A stretch of DNA of 12,722 nucleotides. Origin: an uncultured Verrucomicrobiota bacterium. Its GTDB lineage: Bacteria > Verrucomicrobiota > Kiritimatiellia > CAIVKH01. Of this stretch, positions 1 to 7,424 are shown one piece after another; within the stretch, counting starts at the first letter, position 1, and each line of letters begins with the position of its first letter. The position numbers were made by a program, and so were the translations under genes. The stretch is from positions 1 through 12,722 of the forward strand of contig CALBHI010000040.1 in NCBI GenBank assembly GCA_937894535.1, given 5' to 3'. The notes below the pieces were generated by a model. It was given only the letters and a program-made list of their open reading frames with translations, was not told the origin of the DNA and ran no database searches.

Positions 1-460
1 AAAGCTGGCGGATATCGAAACGGGTTCCCGGCGGACAACCGGCATCGCTGACCTCCTCGATGCGGCCGCCGTTGATGCGGATTTCGGTGCCACGGAAATC
101 CTCGGCGCGGCGGGTGGTCAGGGTGAACCGCGAGACGGAGGCGATGGCGGCGAGGGCTTCGCCGCGAAAACCCAGGGTGGCCACGTTCTCGATATCGTCC
201 ACATGCCGGATCTTGCTGGTCGCGTGACGCTCGATCGATAGCAACGCATTGTCACGGTCCATGCCGTGGCCGTCATCGGCGATGGAGATCAGCTTCAACC
301 CGCCGTCGATCACCGATACATGAATGTTCCGGGCGCCGGCGTCGATGGCATTTTCCATCAGTTCCTTGACCACCGAGGCCGGCCGGTCCACCACCTCGCC
401 CGCGGCGATCTTGTTGATGATCGGGTCGGGCAGGATCTGGATGACCGGATGGCTGGACAT
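1..460 (-). CDS. mutL: DNA mismatch repair protein MutL, N-terminal part (cut by window edge)
   Basis: MutL is the GHKL-ATPase matchmaker of methyl-directed mismatch repair; it couples MutS bound to a mismatch to downstream nicking and unwinding. The visible 153 codons hold the N-terminal ATPase domain: an opening IQILPDPIINKIAAGEVV (residues 7-24), the KELMENAIDAGA motif with its catalytic Glu and Mg-binding Asn (about 33-44), the DDGHGM ATP-binding motif (about 63-68), and the ATP-lid motif TLGFRGEALAAIASV (about 92-106). These match family signatures closely. The rest of the ATPase domain and the C-terminal dimerisation domain lie beyond the left edge. The ATG at 460 gives the usual short N-terminus, but no clear Shine-Dalgarno sequence precedes it. 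A GTG 18 bp upstream is an alternative start. The gene begins 57 bp after the stop of the QW-repeat gene with no terminator between them, so co-transcription is possible. The ELMENAIDAG variant of the usual ELVENS/AIDAG is conservative. Confidence 0.96.
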   Translation of the reverse strand, partial: MSSHPVIQILPDPIINKIAAGEVVDRPASVVKELMENAIDAGARNIHVSVIDGGLKLISIADDGHGMDRDNALLSIERHATSKIRHVDDIENVATLGFRGEALAAIASVSRFTLTTRRAEDFRGTEIRINGGRIEEVSDAGCPPGTRFDIRQL

Positions 461-517
461 GAGCGGAAGTGTAGCCACACGGGGGTAAAAGCACAACCGC
501 CGCAGAGCGGACCGGGA

Positions 518-2020
518 TCAGATGATCTCGATGACCACGTCCTTCGAGGGTCCCTTTTCTTCCTCAACCTCGACCGGCTTGTAGGTCGGCAGGAAGCGGT
601 AATAAACCTGCAGGGTCAAGGCCGCGAGGGTGGTGGCGTACACCGGTCCATGGTTCACTTCCTTGCCGTGTCCATCGCCCTCAATATTCTGTCCAGCTGA
701 AGTCCAGCTTCCATCGTCGTTCTGGTTGCGGATGATCTCGCGGGCGAACTTCATGTTCCACTGTTCCCAATCACCACCACCGGCATGGAACTTCGCCTGG
801 GTGATGTAGTACCAGGAGTACATGGGCCAATCCATGGGCTTTTGCCACTCAATCTCTGCGGCTTTCAGGGCCTGAAGCCCGCGGCGGGTGGCGCTGTCGC
901 GGCCCTTGCCGGCGATCTGGAGGCACAACACGGAGACCCCGGTGATGCTCATCTTGCCGCGGTCGGGCGAAGAATACGGGAACATGCCGGTTTCCGGGTG
1001 TTGGCTTTTGATCAACTCGTCGACACCCCGGTCGAGGGCTTCCTTGAGTCCGGGTGTGCTGGCGCCGGCCATGATCGCGGCCTTCAAGGCTTGCAGTTGC
1101 CAGCCGGCCACCGAGGCATCACGGCGGGCTGTTTTGCGGAACCCATAGTCCCAGGAGCCGCCGGGTTGCTGGCCGCTGACGATCAGGGCCACGGCATTTT
1201 CCATGACGGGTTTAAGACTCGGAATACGGGTGAGGCCGTAGGCTTCCGACAAGGCATAGGTGGCTATGCCGTGCGCATAAGCCTGGTGCATGCCGCCTTC
1301 ACCGCCGGGTGTCCAGTTGGCAAAACGGCCACCGCCGAATTTCTCCTGGAGGCTTACCAGGTACTTGATGCCTTTTTCAACCGTGGCGCCGTACTGCGCG
1401 GAAGAAGGTGTTTCCCCGTTGGCCAGGAAGGTCAGGACCGCCAGACCCGTCATGGCCTCCCGGTCGCCGGGTCCCCACGAACCATCTTCGGCCTGGTTGT
1501 TCTTGAGCCATTCCAACGCCTTGTTGACCGAGCCTTCGACTTCACGCGCCCAGCGACCGGCGCCGCCCAGCATCTTGGAGCGTCCGGCGGCCGAACGACC
1601 TTCGTAGAGGCCCTTCATCACCAGGGGGCTTTGGGCGTCGCTGATCACGTTCAAGTCGGCCAGGTCCATGCTGATGTCTTCTGACGGGGCAACGTCGGTG
1701 GATACATCGGGCGGCGTTTCCATGTCGAAATTCTGATCGGGATTCACCAGGTCGGTCATCTCGGTCAGTTCGTCCATCTGCTCCAGTTCCTTTTCGAACT
1801 CCTCGAGGTCGATGGCGTCCGGTTCCATGATCTGGACCTGGATGGTGGCATCCTTTTGCTCGCCGACCATGCCGAGGAACCGGAGCGCGGCAATGACGAT
1901 CAGGATGTGGAAAATGATCGACCCCACCGGACCGAGCATGTGCTCGAGAATCCGGCGACGCAGATGCTTTTTCTTGATCGCTTCGGTACTGGGAGTGGGC
2001 GTCGCGGCGCTATCGTTCAT
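518..2020 (-). CDS. TonB-like membrane anchor fused to a QW-repeat (squalene cyclase/prenyltransferase-fold) domain
   Basis: Predicted 500-aa inner-membrane protein with its bulk in the periplasm. A basic cytoplasmic N-terminus (KKKHLRRR, residues 16-23) is followed by one transmembrane helix (about 31-53). The helix carries Ser34 and His38, the S-x3-H spacing of the TonB helix that contacts ExbB/ExbD. A strongly acidic, Pro-containing linker follows (about 66-130). The rest is an alpha/alpha-barrel-type repeat domain with QW motifs: Q176 to W182 (QAEDGSW), Q285 to W290 (QPGGSW), a degenerate copy at about 340-347, and Q433 to W439 (QNDDGSW). The segment AYAHGIATYALSEAYG (247-262) is typical of bacterial squalene-cyclase-like proteins. 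I see neither a DxDD catalytic motif of class II cyclases nor a TonB C-terminal domain. The ATG at 2020 is preferred because AAGGAAG lies 6 bp upstream; the longer reading from 2095 overlaps the exbD gene. It is the last gene of the motor cluster. Its role as energy transducer is inferred. Confidence 0.85.
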   Translation of the reverse strand: MNDSAATPTPSTEAIKKKHLRRRILEHMLGPVGSIIFHILIVIAALRFLGMVGEQKDATIQVQIMEPDAIDLEEFEKELEQMDELTEMTDLVNPDQNFDMETPPDVSTDVAPSEDISMDLADLNVISDAQSPLVMKGLYEGRSAAGRSKMLGGAGRWAREVEGSVNKALEWLKNNQAEDGSWGPGDREAMTGLAVLTFLANGETPSSAQYGATVEKGIKYLVSLQEKFGGGRFANWTPGGEGGMHQAYAHGIATYALSEAYGLTRIPSLKPVMENAVALIVSGQQPGGSWDYGFRKTARRDASVAGWQLQALKAAIMAGASTPGLKEALDRGVDELIKSQHPETGMFPYSSPDRGKMSITGVSVLCLQIAGKGRDSATRRGLQALKAAEIEWQKPMDWPMYSWYYITQAKFHAGGGDWEQWNMKFAREIIRNQNDDGSWTSAGQNIEGDGHGKEVNHGPVYATTLAALTLQVYYRFLPTYKPVEVEEEKGPSKDVVIEII

Positions 2021-2026
2021 GGCGGA

Positions 2027-2033
2027 CTTCCTT
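2027..2033 (-). promoter_or_regulatory. Ribosome binding site of the TonB/QW-repeat gene
   Basis: AAGGAAG, 6 bp before the ATG at 2020. It decides in favour of this start over an in-frame ATG at 2095, which would overlap the preceding exbD gene by 49 bp. Confidence 0.7.
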
Positions 2034-2046
2034 GTCGCTCCATCCG

Positions 2047-2463
2047 TTAGTTGGTGCTGATGACGGAAAGGTTCTGGAGGCCGTGCTTCGCGCACAGGTC
2101 GAGCACCCGGATCAGGTCCTCGTGCTTGGAAAGCGCGGTGGCCATGATCATGATGGTCTGGCGCGTATCAATCGCGGCCAACCGGCCCACCAGGGTGTCC
2201 AATTCGCGCAGGCCGACCGATCGTTCGTTGATCGTAAATCCATCCGGATAGATCTGGATGTTGATCATTTTCGGGGGCTTCTCGAGTTTCTCCTGCTTTT
2301 TCTCCGGCGAGGGACGGAACACATCGAGGTGAGCGATGACGTCCACCGGTTGGATGGTGACGATGAAGTACACCAGCAACTGGAACACCACGTCGATCAT
2401 GGCGGTCATGTTGACTTCGCCTGATTCAGACGAACCACGGGACCTTCTGCGTTTACCTGCCAT
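2047..2463 (-). CDS. ExbD/TolR-type biopolymer transport protein, second copy
   Basis: A 138-aa ExbD/TolR family subunit of a proton-driven inner-membrane motor. A basic N-terminus (KRRRSRG) precedes a single transmembrane helix with the family motif VNMTAMIDVVFQLLVYF (17-33). Asp24 is in the place of the essential membrane aspartate (Asp25 in E. coli ExbD, Asp23 in TolR). The periplasmic part is short and ends with KHEDLIRVLDLCAKHGL, the usual C-terminal alpha/beta element. A Lys/Glu-rich stretch (about 54-65) separates helix and folded domain. It starts 15 bp after the stop of the other exbD copy and ends 26 bp before the TonB-like gene. An AAAGG about 11 bp upstream of the ATG is a weak ribosome site. 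The two copies are clearly paralogous (shared V-N-M-T-x-M-I-D-V-V-F-Q-L and KHED) but diverged elsewhere, which suggests a heteromeric D1-D2 assembly rather than simple redundancy. Confidence 0.95.
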   Translation of the reverse strand: MAGKRRRSRGSSESGEVNMTAMIDVVFQLLVYFIVTIQPVDVIAHLDVFRPSPEKKQEKLEKPPKMINIQIYPDGFTINERSVGLRELDTLVGRLAAIDTRQTIMIMATALSKHEDLIRVLDLCAKHGLQNLSVISTN

Positions 2464-2478
2464 GGTGCATGCGCCTTT

Positions 2479-2892
2479 CTACTTGGCCACTTCCTTGGTG
2501 GCGGCAAACGAGACCTTCCACAATCCGGCGTAGGCGCAGGCATCCATGACCTTGCGCACATCCTCGTGCTTCGCACCGCCCGCCGCGCGGATGATCACCG
2601 GCGTGGTCTGCCCGTGGTTCATCACCACATTGCGCAACAAATTACGCAGGAACGCCTCGTTCATGTGGTTGCGGGCGATCGAGATCCGACCGCGTTCATC
2701 CACCTCCACCACGACTTCGCGGGGATCCTTCTTTTCCACCGCAGGGCCATGGGGCGACATGCTCAGCCGGATGCTCTCATCGATCGACTGCTGCTCCAGA
2801 ACGGCGGTGCACACGAAGAAGATGATCAACTGGAAGACCACATCGATCATCGGCGTCATGTTGACGCCCCCTTCGTCTCTCGGCTTTTTCAT
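2479..2892 (-). CDS. ExbD/TolR-type biopolymer transport protein, first copy
   Basis: A 137-aa ExbD/TolR family subunit. The very short cytoplasmic tail (MKKPRDEGG) runs straight into VNMTPMIDVVFQLIIFFVCT (10-29), a near-consensus ExbD transmembrane motif with Asp17 as the predicted proton-carrying residue. The periplasmic domain includes a beta-rich segment (REVVVEVDERGRISI, about 58-72) and ends in GGAKHEDVRKVMDACAYAGL, the usual C-terminal element of the fold. The start at 2892 has AGGTGA close upstream. It lies 23 bp after the stop of the ExbB-type gene and 15 bp before the second exbD copy, so the three are surely co-transcribed. With ExbB and the second ExbD it should form the proton channel and stator complex in the inner membrane. 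The residue before the KHED segment, where many ExbDs have an acidic residue (IRAD), is Gly here. Confidence 0.96.
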   Translation of the reverse strand: MKKPRDEGGVNMTPMIDVVFQLIIFFVCTAVLEQQSIDESIRLSMSPHGPAVEKKDPREVVVEVDERGRISIARNHMNEAFLRNLLRNVVMNHGQTTPVIIRAAGGAKHEDVRKVMDACAYAGLWKVSFAATKEVAK

Positions 2893-2915
2893 CCGTTCAC
2901 CTGTCCGGGGCTAGA

Positions 2916-3722
2916 TTACTCGGAAACGACGTCCACATTGCGCAGGACCTTGATCAAATCCAGGGTCAAGGCCTCCATGCCCAGGGTGATCTTGGTGGCG
3001 CGGTTGCGGAAGTAGTAGAAGAAGGCGAGCGCCGGGACGGCGGCCACCAGACCACCGGCAGTGGTGTAGAGCGCCTGGGCGATGTTGACCGCGAGCATGG
3101 CCTGCTGCGCGGCACCGGCGGACTGGGTACCGAGGGTGGCGAAGGCGAAGATCATTCCTTGAACCGTACCGAGCAGCCCGAGCATCGGAGCCAGGTTGGC
3201 CACGACGTTGAGGTAGGTAACGCGCTGCAGCAACTTTTCGCTCTCGAGGTCGGCAGCAATACCGACGGCTTCCTGAATGGCCTCGAAACCTTCCTGCACA
3301 TTGCTGAAGCCGGCGGTGAGGATGCTGGACAAGGGACCGGGTTCCTCTTCGCAATGCTTCATCGCCTTCATCACATCGCCCTGCTCCATCGATTCGCGCA
3401 CCTTGGTCACAAAGGCATCGGGTACGATCTTCTTTTCGCGGATGGTGATGAACGAATCCACGATCAGCGCAAACCCGGCCACCGAACACGCGCCCAGGGA
3501 TAACCAAAGGACGACGCCCATGAACCCGCCGCTCATGACAATACGGTAGAAGCTCATCTGGTCCTGCTGGGCTTCGCTGGCTGCGGCAGCAGCCGCGTCG
3601 GCATCAAGCTCCAGGCCAGCCCCGGCCGCCGGTGCAGCCTCCTGGGCGATGACGGCGGAGGTGAATCCCAACAGGCCGATGGACAGCATCAGGCACAACA
3701 ACACGCGCATTTTCTTGGACAT
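2916..3722 (-). CDS. exbB: MotA/TolQ/ExbB family proton channel protein with N-terminal signal sequence
   Basis: A 268-aa TolQ/ExbB family protein, the pore-forming pentameric subunit of TonB/Tol-type motors. A cleavable signal-like sequence (1-26, ending VIA|Q) and an Ala-rich, probably periplasmic segment (27-57) come first. Three transmembrane helices follow at about 63-90, 172-198 and 212-237. The cytoplasmic region lies between helices 1 and 2. The family hallmark LAPMLGLLGTVQGMI is at 177-191, with Thr186 in the conserved pore position. A second hallmark, NIAQALYTTAGGLVAAVPA, is at 213-231. I chose the ATG at 3722 because GAGGAG lies 7 bp before it; the in-frame ATG at 3737 has no ribosome site and itself overlaps that GAGGAG region. 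It is followed by two exbD genes and a TonB-like gene and preceded by two exported TPR proteins. The symbol is by family; a Tol or Agl-like function is equally possible. Confidence 0.96.
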   Translation of the reverse strand: MSKKMRVLLCLMLSIGLLGFTSAVIAQEAAPAAGAGLELDADAAAAAASEAQQDQMSFYRIVMSGGFMGVVLWLSLGACSVAGFALIVDSFITIREKKIVPDAFVTKVRESMEQGDVMKAMKHCEEEPGPLSSILTAGFSNVQEGFEAIQEAVGIAADLESEKLLQRVTYLNVVANLAPMLGLLGTVQGMIFAFATLGTQSAGAAQQAMLAVNIAQALYTTAGGLVAAVPALAFFYYFRNRATKITLGMEALTLDLIKVLRNVDVVSE

Positions 3723-3729
3723 ACCTGCA

Positions 3730-3735
3730 CTCCTC
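3730..3735 (-). promoter_or_regulatory. Ribosome binding site setting the exbB-type start
   Basis: GAGGAG, 7 bp before the ATG at 3722. It overlaps the in-frame ATG at 3735-3737, so that upstream ATG is unlikely to be the main start. Confidence 0.75.
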
Positions 3736-3760
3736 ATGACGGTTCGCTACCTACGGTGGT

Positions 3761-4537
3761 TTACAGCTTGCCCCGAGCTTCCTGGGCGAAGGTGGACGAC
3801 GGATACTTGGACACCAGACGACGATACATCTCTTTGGCCCGGGGATCACGGAGTTTTTCAAGCCCCTGACCCGCCTTGAACAGGGCTTCGGGCTGCACCG
3901 TCGCCTCAGCTTCGAACAGGATTGCGGAACGCAGGTAATCCATGACCGCGGCCTCCACCTGCGATTGACGCATCCGAACATCGCCCCGCATGACCTGTGC
4001 GCGGGCGGCATCGGTGCGGCTGCCCTTGCTGATGGCCTCATCCAGTTGCGGCACCAGCTTGTCGAACTCCTCGGCGGCGAGCAGGGCCTCGCGATAAGCC
4101 CATTGTGCGGCCGCATCCTGGCGCAATTCCGGAGCCTGACGGAACAACCGGTCATAAACATCAACCGCTTGTTTGTGGTTTCCGCGGCCGGATTGGATCT
4201 GGGCGATGGCAATCAGCGCCTTGTTGTCCCAATCGAGAAAGCGGAACTCGGTGGCGATCGTCTCCAGCATGGTGATCGCTTCATCGTGTTTCCCCTGGCC
4301 GGCCAAGGCGCGCGCCTGGTCGAAGGTGGCCGGCTTGTCGGCAATGGCCTGGGTGTATTGGCCGCGGGCGAAGGTACGTTGTCCGGCGGCGGTGGTGAGG
4401 ACGACATCCCCGTTGCGGTTGGCCCGGATGTCGGTGCCTTCGACACGGTTGCCGTTGGGCAGGATCACCACGGCGGCCTCGGCGGACCAGCCGGCGGCGA
4501 TGGCGATCAGGGCGTAAAGGTATGGTTTGGATTTCAT
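3761..4537 (-). CDS. Exported TPR-repeat protein with N-terminal beta domain
   Basis: A 258-aa protein with a Sec signal peptide (about 1-21, cleavage near AEA|A), predicted to be periplasmic. Residues about 23-62 look like a small beta-rich domain (VVILPNGNRVEGTDIRANR, then VVLTTAAGQRTFARG), a hydrophobic/Gly alternation as in SH3-like modules. Residues 70-258 are helical tetratricopeptide-like repeats, for example KALIAIAQIQSGRGNHKQAV and EMYRRLVSKYPSSTFAQEAR; the latter is the typical closing repeat of BamD/YbgF-type TPR proteins. The ATG at 4537 is preceded by GAGGG at a 7-bp spacing. The gene begins 23 bp after the large TPR gene and ends 38 bp before the exbB-type start, in one operon with the motor genes. 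By analogy with CpoB of the Tol-Pal system it may be a periplasmic partner of the motor. I do not recognise an ortholog with a known role. Confidence 0.88.
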   Translation of the reverse strand: MKSKPYLYALIAIAAGWSAEAAVVILPNGNRVEGTDIRANRNGDVVLTTAAGQRTFARGQYTQAIADKPATFDQARALAGQGKHDEAITMLETIATEFRFLDWDNKALIAIAQIQSGRGNHKQAVDVYDRLFRQAPELRQDAAAQWAYREALLAAEEFDKLVPQLDEAISKGSRTDAARAQVMRGDVRMRQSQVEAAVMDYLRSAILFEAEATVQPEALFKAGQGLEKLRDPRAKEMYRRLVSKYPSSTFAQEARGKL

Positions 4538-4560
4538 GGGTTTGCCCTCGCTTCAATTCT

Positions 4561-7371
4561 CTATGGACCAGCGGATTTCAGAACGGCTTCACCACGCAGG
4601 CGCCGCACCGTGACGATGTTCGGCCCCTGCGGGAACAAGGAGAGGTAGTCATCCGCGCTTTCGATCACTTCCTTGTGCCGCTCCAATTGGGAGGCCAGCT
4701 CGATGCTCCGGAACAGCGCCTCTTCGATCATCGGGAGATTCTCGGCCTTGCTGCGATCGCTCAGCAGCGCCATGCGCTGCCAGGTGGCCAGGGCATCCAC
4801 CAGATCCCCGTTTCTGGTCTGGATATCGGCCAGCGTGCGGTTGGCTCGGGTGATCAGGGCGGGATCGGATGCGAACCGGAACACATCACTCAGGGCAATG
4901 ACCGCATCGGCCAGGCGGCCGCTGTCGCGCAAGGCTTCTCCCTGGAGGAATTTGGCCTCGTAGAACAGGCCGGATTGCGGGTAACGAACCATGAGGTCGC
5001 TGACGGCCTGGATGGACTCCGGGAACTGACCGGCCTTGTAGTAGGCCTGGGCAATGCCGAAAAGCGAGCGTTCGATGAGCGGACGGGCATTGGCCTGTTC
5101 GGCCTCGGGCAATTTCATGATGATGCCCTGAGCTTGATTGAAGGCTTTGATCGCCTGTTCAGCATACCCGGCATCGCCCATCATCTGGCCAAGGCGGACA
5201 TACTCATCGGCGTTATACTTCTCAGGTGTAGCCATCATCCGATCAAATGCATCAATGCCTTGTTGATACTGCTTGATTTCCATCGCGGCGCGCGCGAGAG
5301 AGAACAGCGCATTTTTGCCCTCGGGCGATTGAGGATACTTCTGGGACAATTCGTCAAATGTCTGCGTCGCTTCATCGAACCTTTTAAGTTCGAGCAGCAC
5401 GGTGCCCTTGGCGCTCAATGCCCGCGAAGCCAGTTCGGATTGCCCAAAGGTCCGCACGAACTGATCAAATCCGCGAATGGCCCGGTCCCGGAACTCGGGA
5501 ACCTGGTCGGCCGGCTCAGCAATACGGGCGAGGCTTTGGGCACGCTGGAAGGTGGCGCGTTCGAGGGTCTGGCGGTTCTTCTCGATATCGGACGGCGATG
5601 AGCCATAGGGATTGTTGGGAGGAGCCAGCCATTTGATGAGGGTTTCCAACTCGGTGATGGCATCGGCAAAACGACCAAGCCGAACCAGCGAGTCGGCCAG
5701 GTTGAACTGTGCATTGGCGCGGTCGGGACTGGGTTGGGTTTCCGCCACCATCTTGCGGAAATAATTCACCGCACTTTCGAAGTCGCCCGCCTGGTAGAAA
5801 CTCCAGGCGACCTGGGTCAAGGCGCGCGGGTAGTACTGATCCTTCGGGTAATGGTCGATGATGCGGCGGAAATAGGCCGCGGCCCCCGCTTCATCGCCCG
5901 CCTTTTTGCGTTGAGTGGCGAGAAAAAACAGGATCGTGCCGGCGCGATCATGTGCGGGATAGGCCCGCAGGTAGGTTTCGTACAACTCGGAGAACAAGTC
6001 GGGGCGGTTCCGGTCGACATAAAACTTGCCGGCGGCGAGGAGTCCATTGGCACCATCGGGCTTTCCGGAGAAACGGTCCCCGATGTAGGACGCCACCGCG
6101 CGCACCATCAGCACATCGTCCAACTCGGCATAAGCCAGCATCAAGGTTCCCAGCGCCCTGGCTGTCGTATCCAGTTCCGGGAACTGGTTGGCGGCACGCA
6201 GGAACGCCTCCACCGCCTCGGGATACTTCTTTTCGCGGAACAATGTTTCGGCCAGGCGGTAGGCGGTCGTGGCCGCCTCGTCGGCCCGGGCGCCAAGATC
6301 AATGTTGACCCGCCGTCCGTAGGTATTCTGCAAAATGTCCTTGATTGTCTGGGCGCGCACGCCCGCTTCCGGTCCGACGTCGCTTTCGCCGTAACCAACA
6401 AAGACATTGTAGAACTCGGTGAGCGCGGCACCGTACGCACGGACCGCGCCATCCGCATCGTTTGCGGCGGCGGCCCGCTCGGCGGCCCGTTGGGAGATTT
6501 CACCGGAGAGGAACCGTGCACCGGCCTTCGGGCTCATTGCCTTGGACATCTTGTTTTCTTCCAGCAGCACATCGATCTGGTCGAGGATGTCCTTGTAATC
6601 ACGGATGATCGCCTGGGCTTTTTCCTCGTCGTTGTAGATCAACTCGACATTGGCCAAGGTGATGATCGATTGACCGAACCACAAATCCACCCCGCCCCAC
6701 TGGATGTCCTCGACCAGCTTGCGGGTCTTGTGGGCGAACTCGTCGCGTTTGCCTTCGTGGTTGGCGCGGGCGAGTTTGAGATACAGCTGCGACTGATCGG
6801 TCTTGATGCGGCGGGCAACATCCTTCTCCGGATCGGTTAACAGCACCCGGTTGTAGGCATCGAAAGCGCCGACCAGATCACCCGCCCGTTCGAGCATCGA
6901 GGCATACCGGTAGGCGGCATCACGGTAGAACCGCAAGACATCGGGATCGGTCGGCTTTTCGGTAAACCGTCCGAAAAATTCCGCATAAATCTGCCGTGCC
7001 TTGTCCGTGTCGCCGGCGGCGTTGTAGGCATTCGCGAGGGCAAGGCGCAATGCATCGGCCTTGGCATTACCGGGTGCAAAGCCGGCCAGCATGGCTTCGG
7101 CATCGGCGAAACGGCGGGCGGCGATATGGATCTGGGCGCGGATCAAGTTGACGCGGTCCGCCGCGCCGGGATTTTTCTGCAGCACAGCTTCGGCTTGTTT
7201 CAAGGCAAAGTCCGGAAATCCCCACTCGATCAAGCCCGACGCGAAATTCATGTCGGCATCGAGCGTCTCGGCATGGCTGGCTATGGAAAGCAGGCTCGCC
7301 ACCATCAACGCCAGAACACACCCCCGCTTACCAGAACCTGCAAACATCTGAACGGTGCGTGTAGCAATCAT
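4561..7371 (-). CDS. Large exported TPR-repeat protein, first gene of the motor cluster
   Basis: A 936-aa protein with a signal peptide (basic KR near residue 15, hydrophobic core 18-31, cleavage near SHA|E at 34-35). It has no lipobox, so a soluble periplasmic location is predicted. The rest is almost entirely tetratricopeptide-like helical repeats. Clear examples are the N-terminal FALKQAEAVLQKNPG (about 55-69), AAAYFRRIIDHYPKDQYYPR, DFESAVNYFRKMV, RFADAITELETLI, RFDEATQTFDELSQKYPQSP and QYQQGIDAFDRMM. The YbgF/BamD-like spacing, with P-x-S/D after each helix pair, suggests a long solenoid that binds proteins in the periplasm or at the outer membrane. No enzymatic domain is seen. The start at 7371 has only a poor purine stretch upstream; an ATG at 7347 would keep the signal peptide and is an alternative. 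It lies 86 bp downstream of the DUF2400 gene, with a candidate promoter in the gap, and heads the TPR-TPR-ExbB-ExbD-ExbD-TonB-like run. Confidence 0.88.
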   Translation of the reverse strand: MIATRTVQMFAGSGKRGCVLALMVASLLSIASHAETLDADMNFASGLIEWGFPDFALKQAEAVLQKNPGAADRVNLIRAQIHIAARRFADAEAMLAGFAPGNAKADALRLALANAYNAAGDTDKARQIYAEFFGRFTEKPTDPDVLRFYRDAAYRYASMLERAGDLVGAFDAYNRVLLTDPEKDVARRIKTDQSQLYLKLARANHEGKRDEFAHKTRKLVEDIQWGGVDLWFGQSIITLANVELIYNDEEKAQAIIRDYKDILDQIDVLLEENKMSKAMSPKAGARFLSGEISQRAAERAAAANDADGAVRAYGAALTEFYNVFVGYGESDVGPEAGVRAQTIKDILQNTYGRRVNIDLGARADEAATTAYRLAETLFREKKYPEAVEAFLRAANQFPELDTTARALGTLMLAYAELDDVLMVRAVASYIGDRFSGKPDGANGLLAAGKFYVDRNRPDLFSELYETYLRAYPAHDRAGTILFFLATQRKKAGDEAGAAAYFRRIIDHYPKDQYYPRALTQVAWSFYQAGDFESAVNYFRKMVAETQPSPDRANAQFNLADSLVRLGRFADAITELETLIKWLAPPNNPYGSSPSDIEKNRQTLERATFQRAQSLARIAEPADQVPEFRDRAIRGFDQFVRTFGQSELASRALSAKGTVLLELKRFDEATQTFDELSQKYPQSPEGKNALFSLARAAMEIKQYQQGIDAFDRMMATPEKYNADEYVRLGQMMGDAGYAEQAIKAFNQAQGIIMKLPEAEQANARPLIERSLFGIAQAYYKAGQFPESIQAVSDLMVRYPQSGLFYEAKFLQGEALRDSGRLADAVIALSDVFRFASDPALITRANRTLADIQTRNGDLVDALATWQRMALLSDRSKAENLPMIEEALFRSIELASQLERHKEVIESADDYLSLFPQGPNIVTVRRLRGEAVLKSAGP

Positions 7372-7409
7372 GATGATATCTTTTGACCGCGTTCATGACC
7401 CGATTGTTG

Positions 7410-7419
7410 GATCATGATC
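7410..7419. repeat. 10-bp perfect palindrome near the motor operon transcription start
   Basis: GATCATGATC is a perfect palindrome. It sits 5-15 bp downstream of the candidate -10 box, where an operator could act. It overlaps a further inverted pair, CCGAT (7400-7404) and ATCGG (7417-7421). No regulator is identified and chance occurrence is possible. Confidence 0.3.
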
Positions 7420-7424
7420 GGTTA

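Noticed and set aside
461..517. Terminator between the QW-repeat gene and mutL
   Set aside because: Only a 4-bp hairpin (CCGC-TCT-GCGG) is present, with just four T about 9 bp after it; too weak to call.
785..1684. 299-aa plus-strand frame
   Set aside because: It is antisense to the QW-repeat gene, with no independent support.
518..2020. Active squalene-hopene cyclase or terpene cyclase
   Set aside because: QW motifs are present but no DxDD motif is visible, and the domain is tethered by a TonB-like helix and acidic linker next to motor genes. Binding rather than cyclisation is more likely.
4522..6840. Long plus-strand frames at 4522-5601 and 5734-6840
   Set aside because: Both mirror the minus-strand TPR genes and show no domain or ribosome site; the TPR repeats on the other strand are clear.
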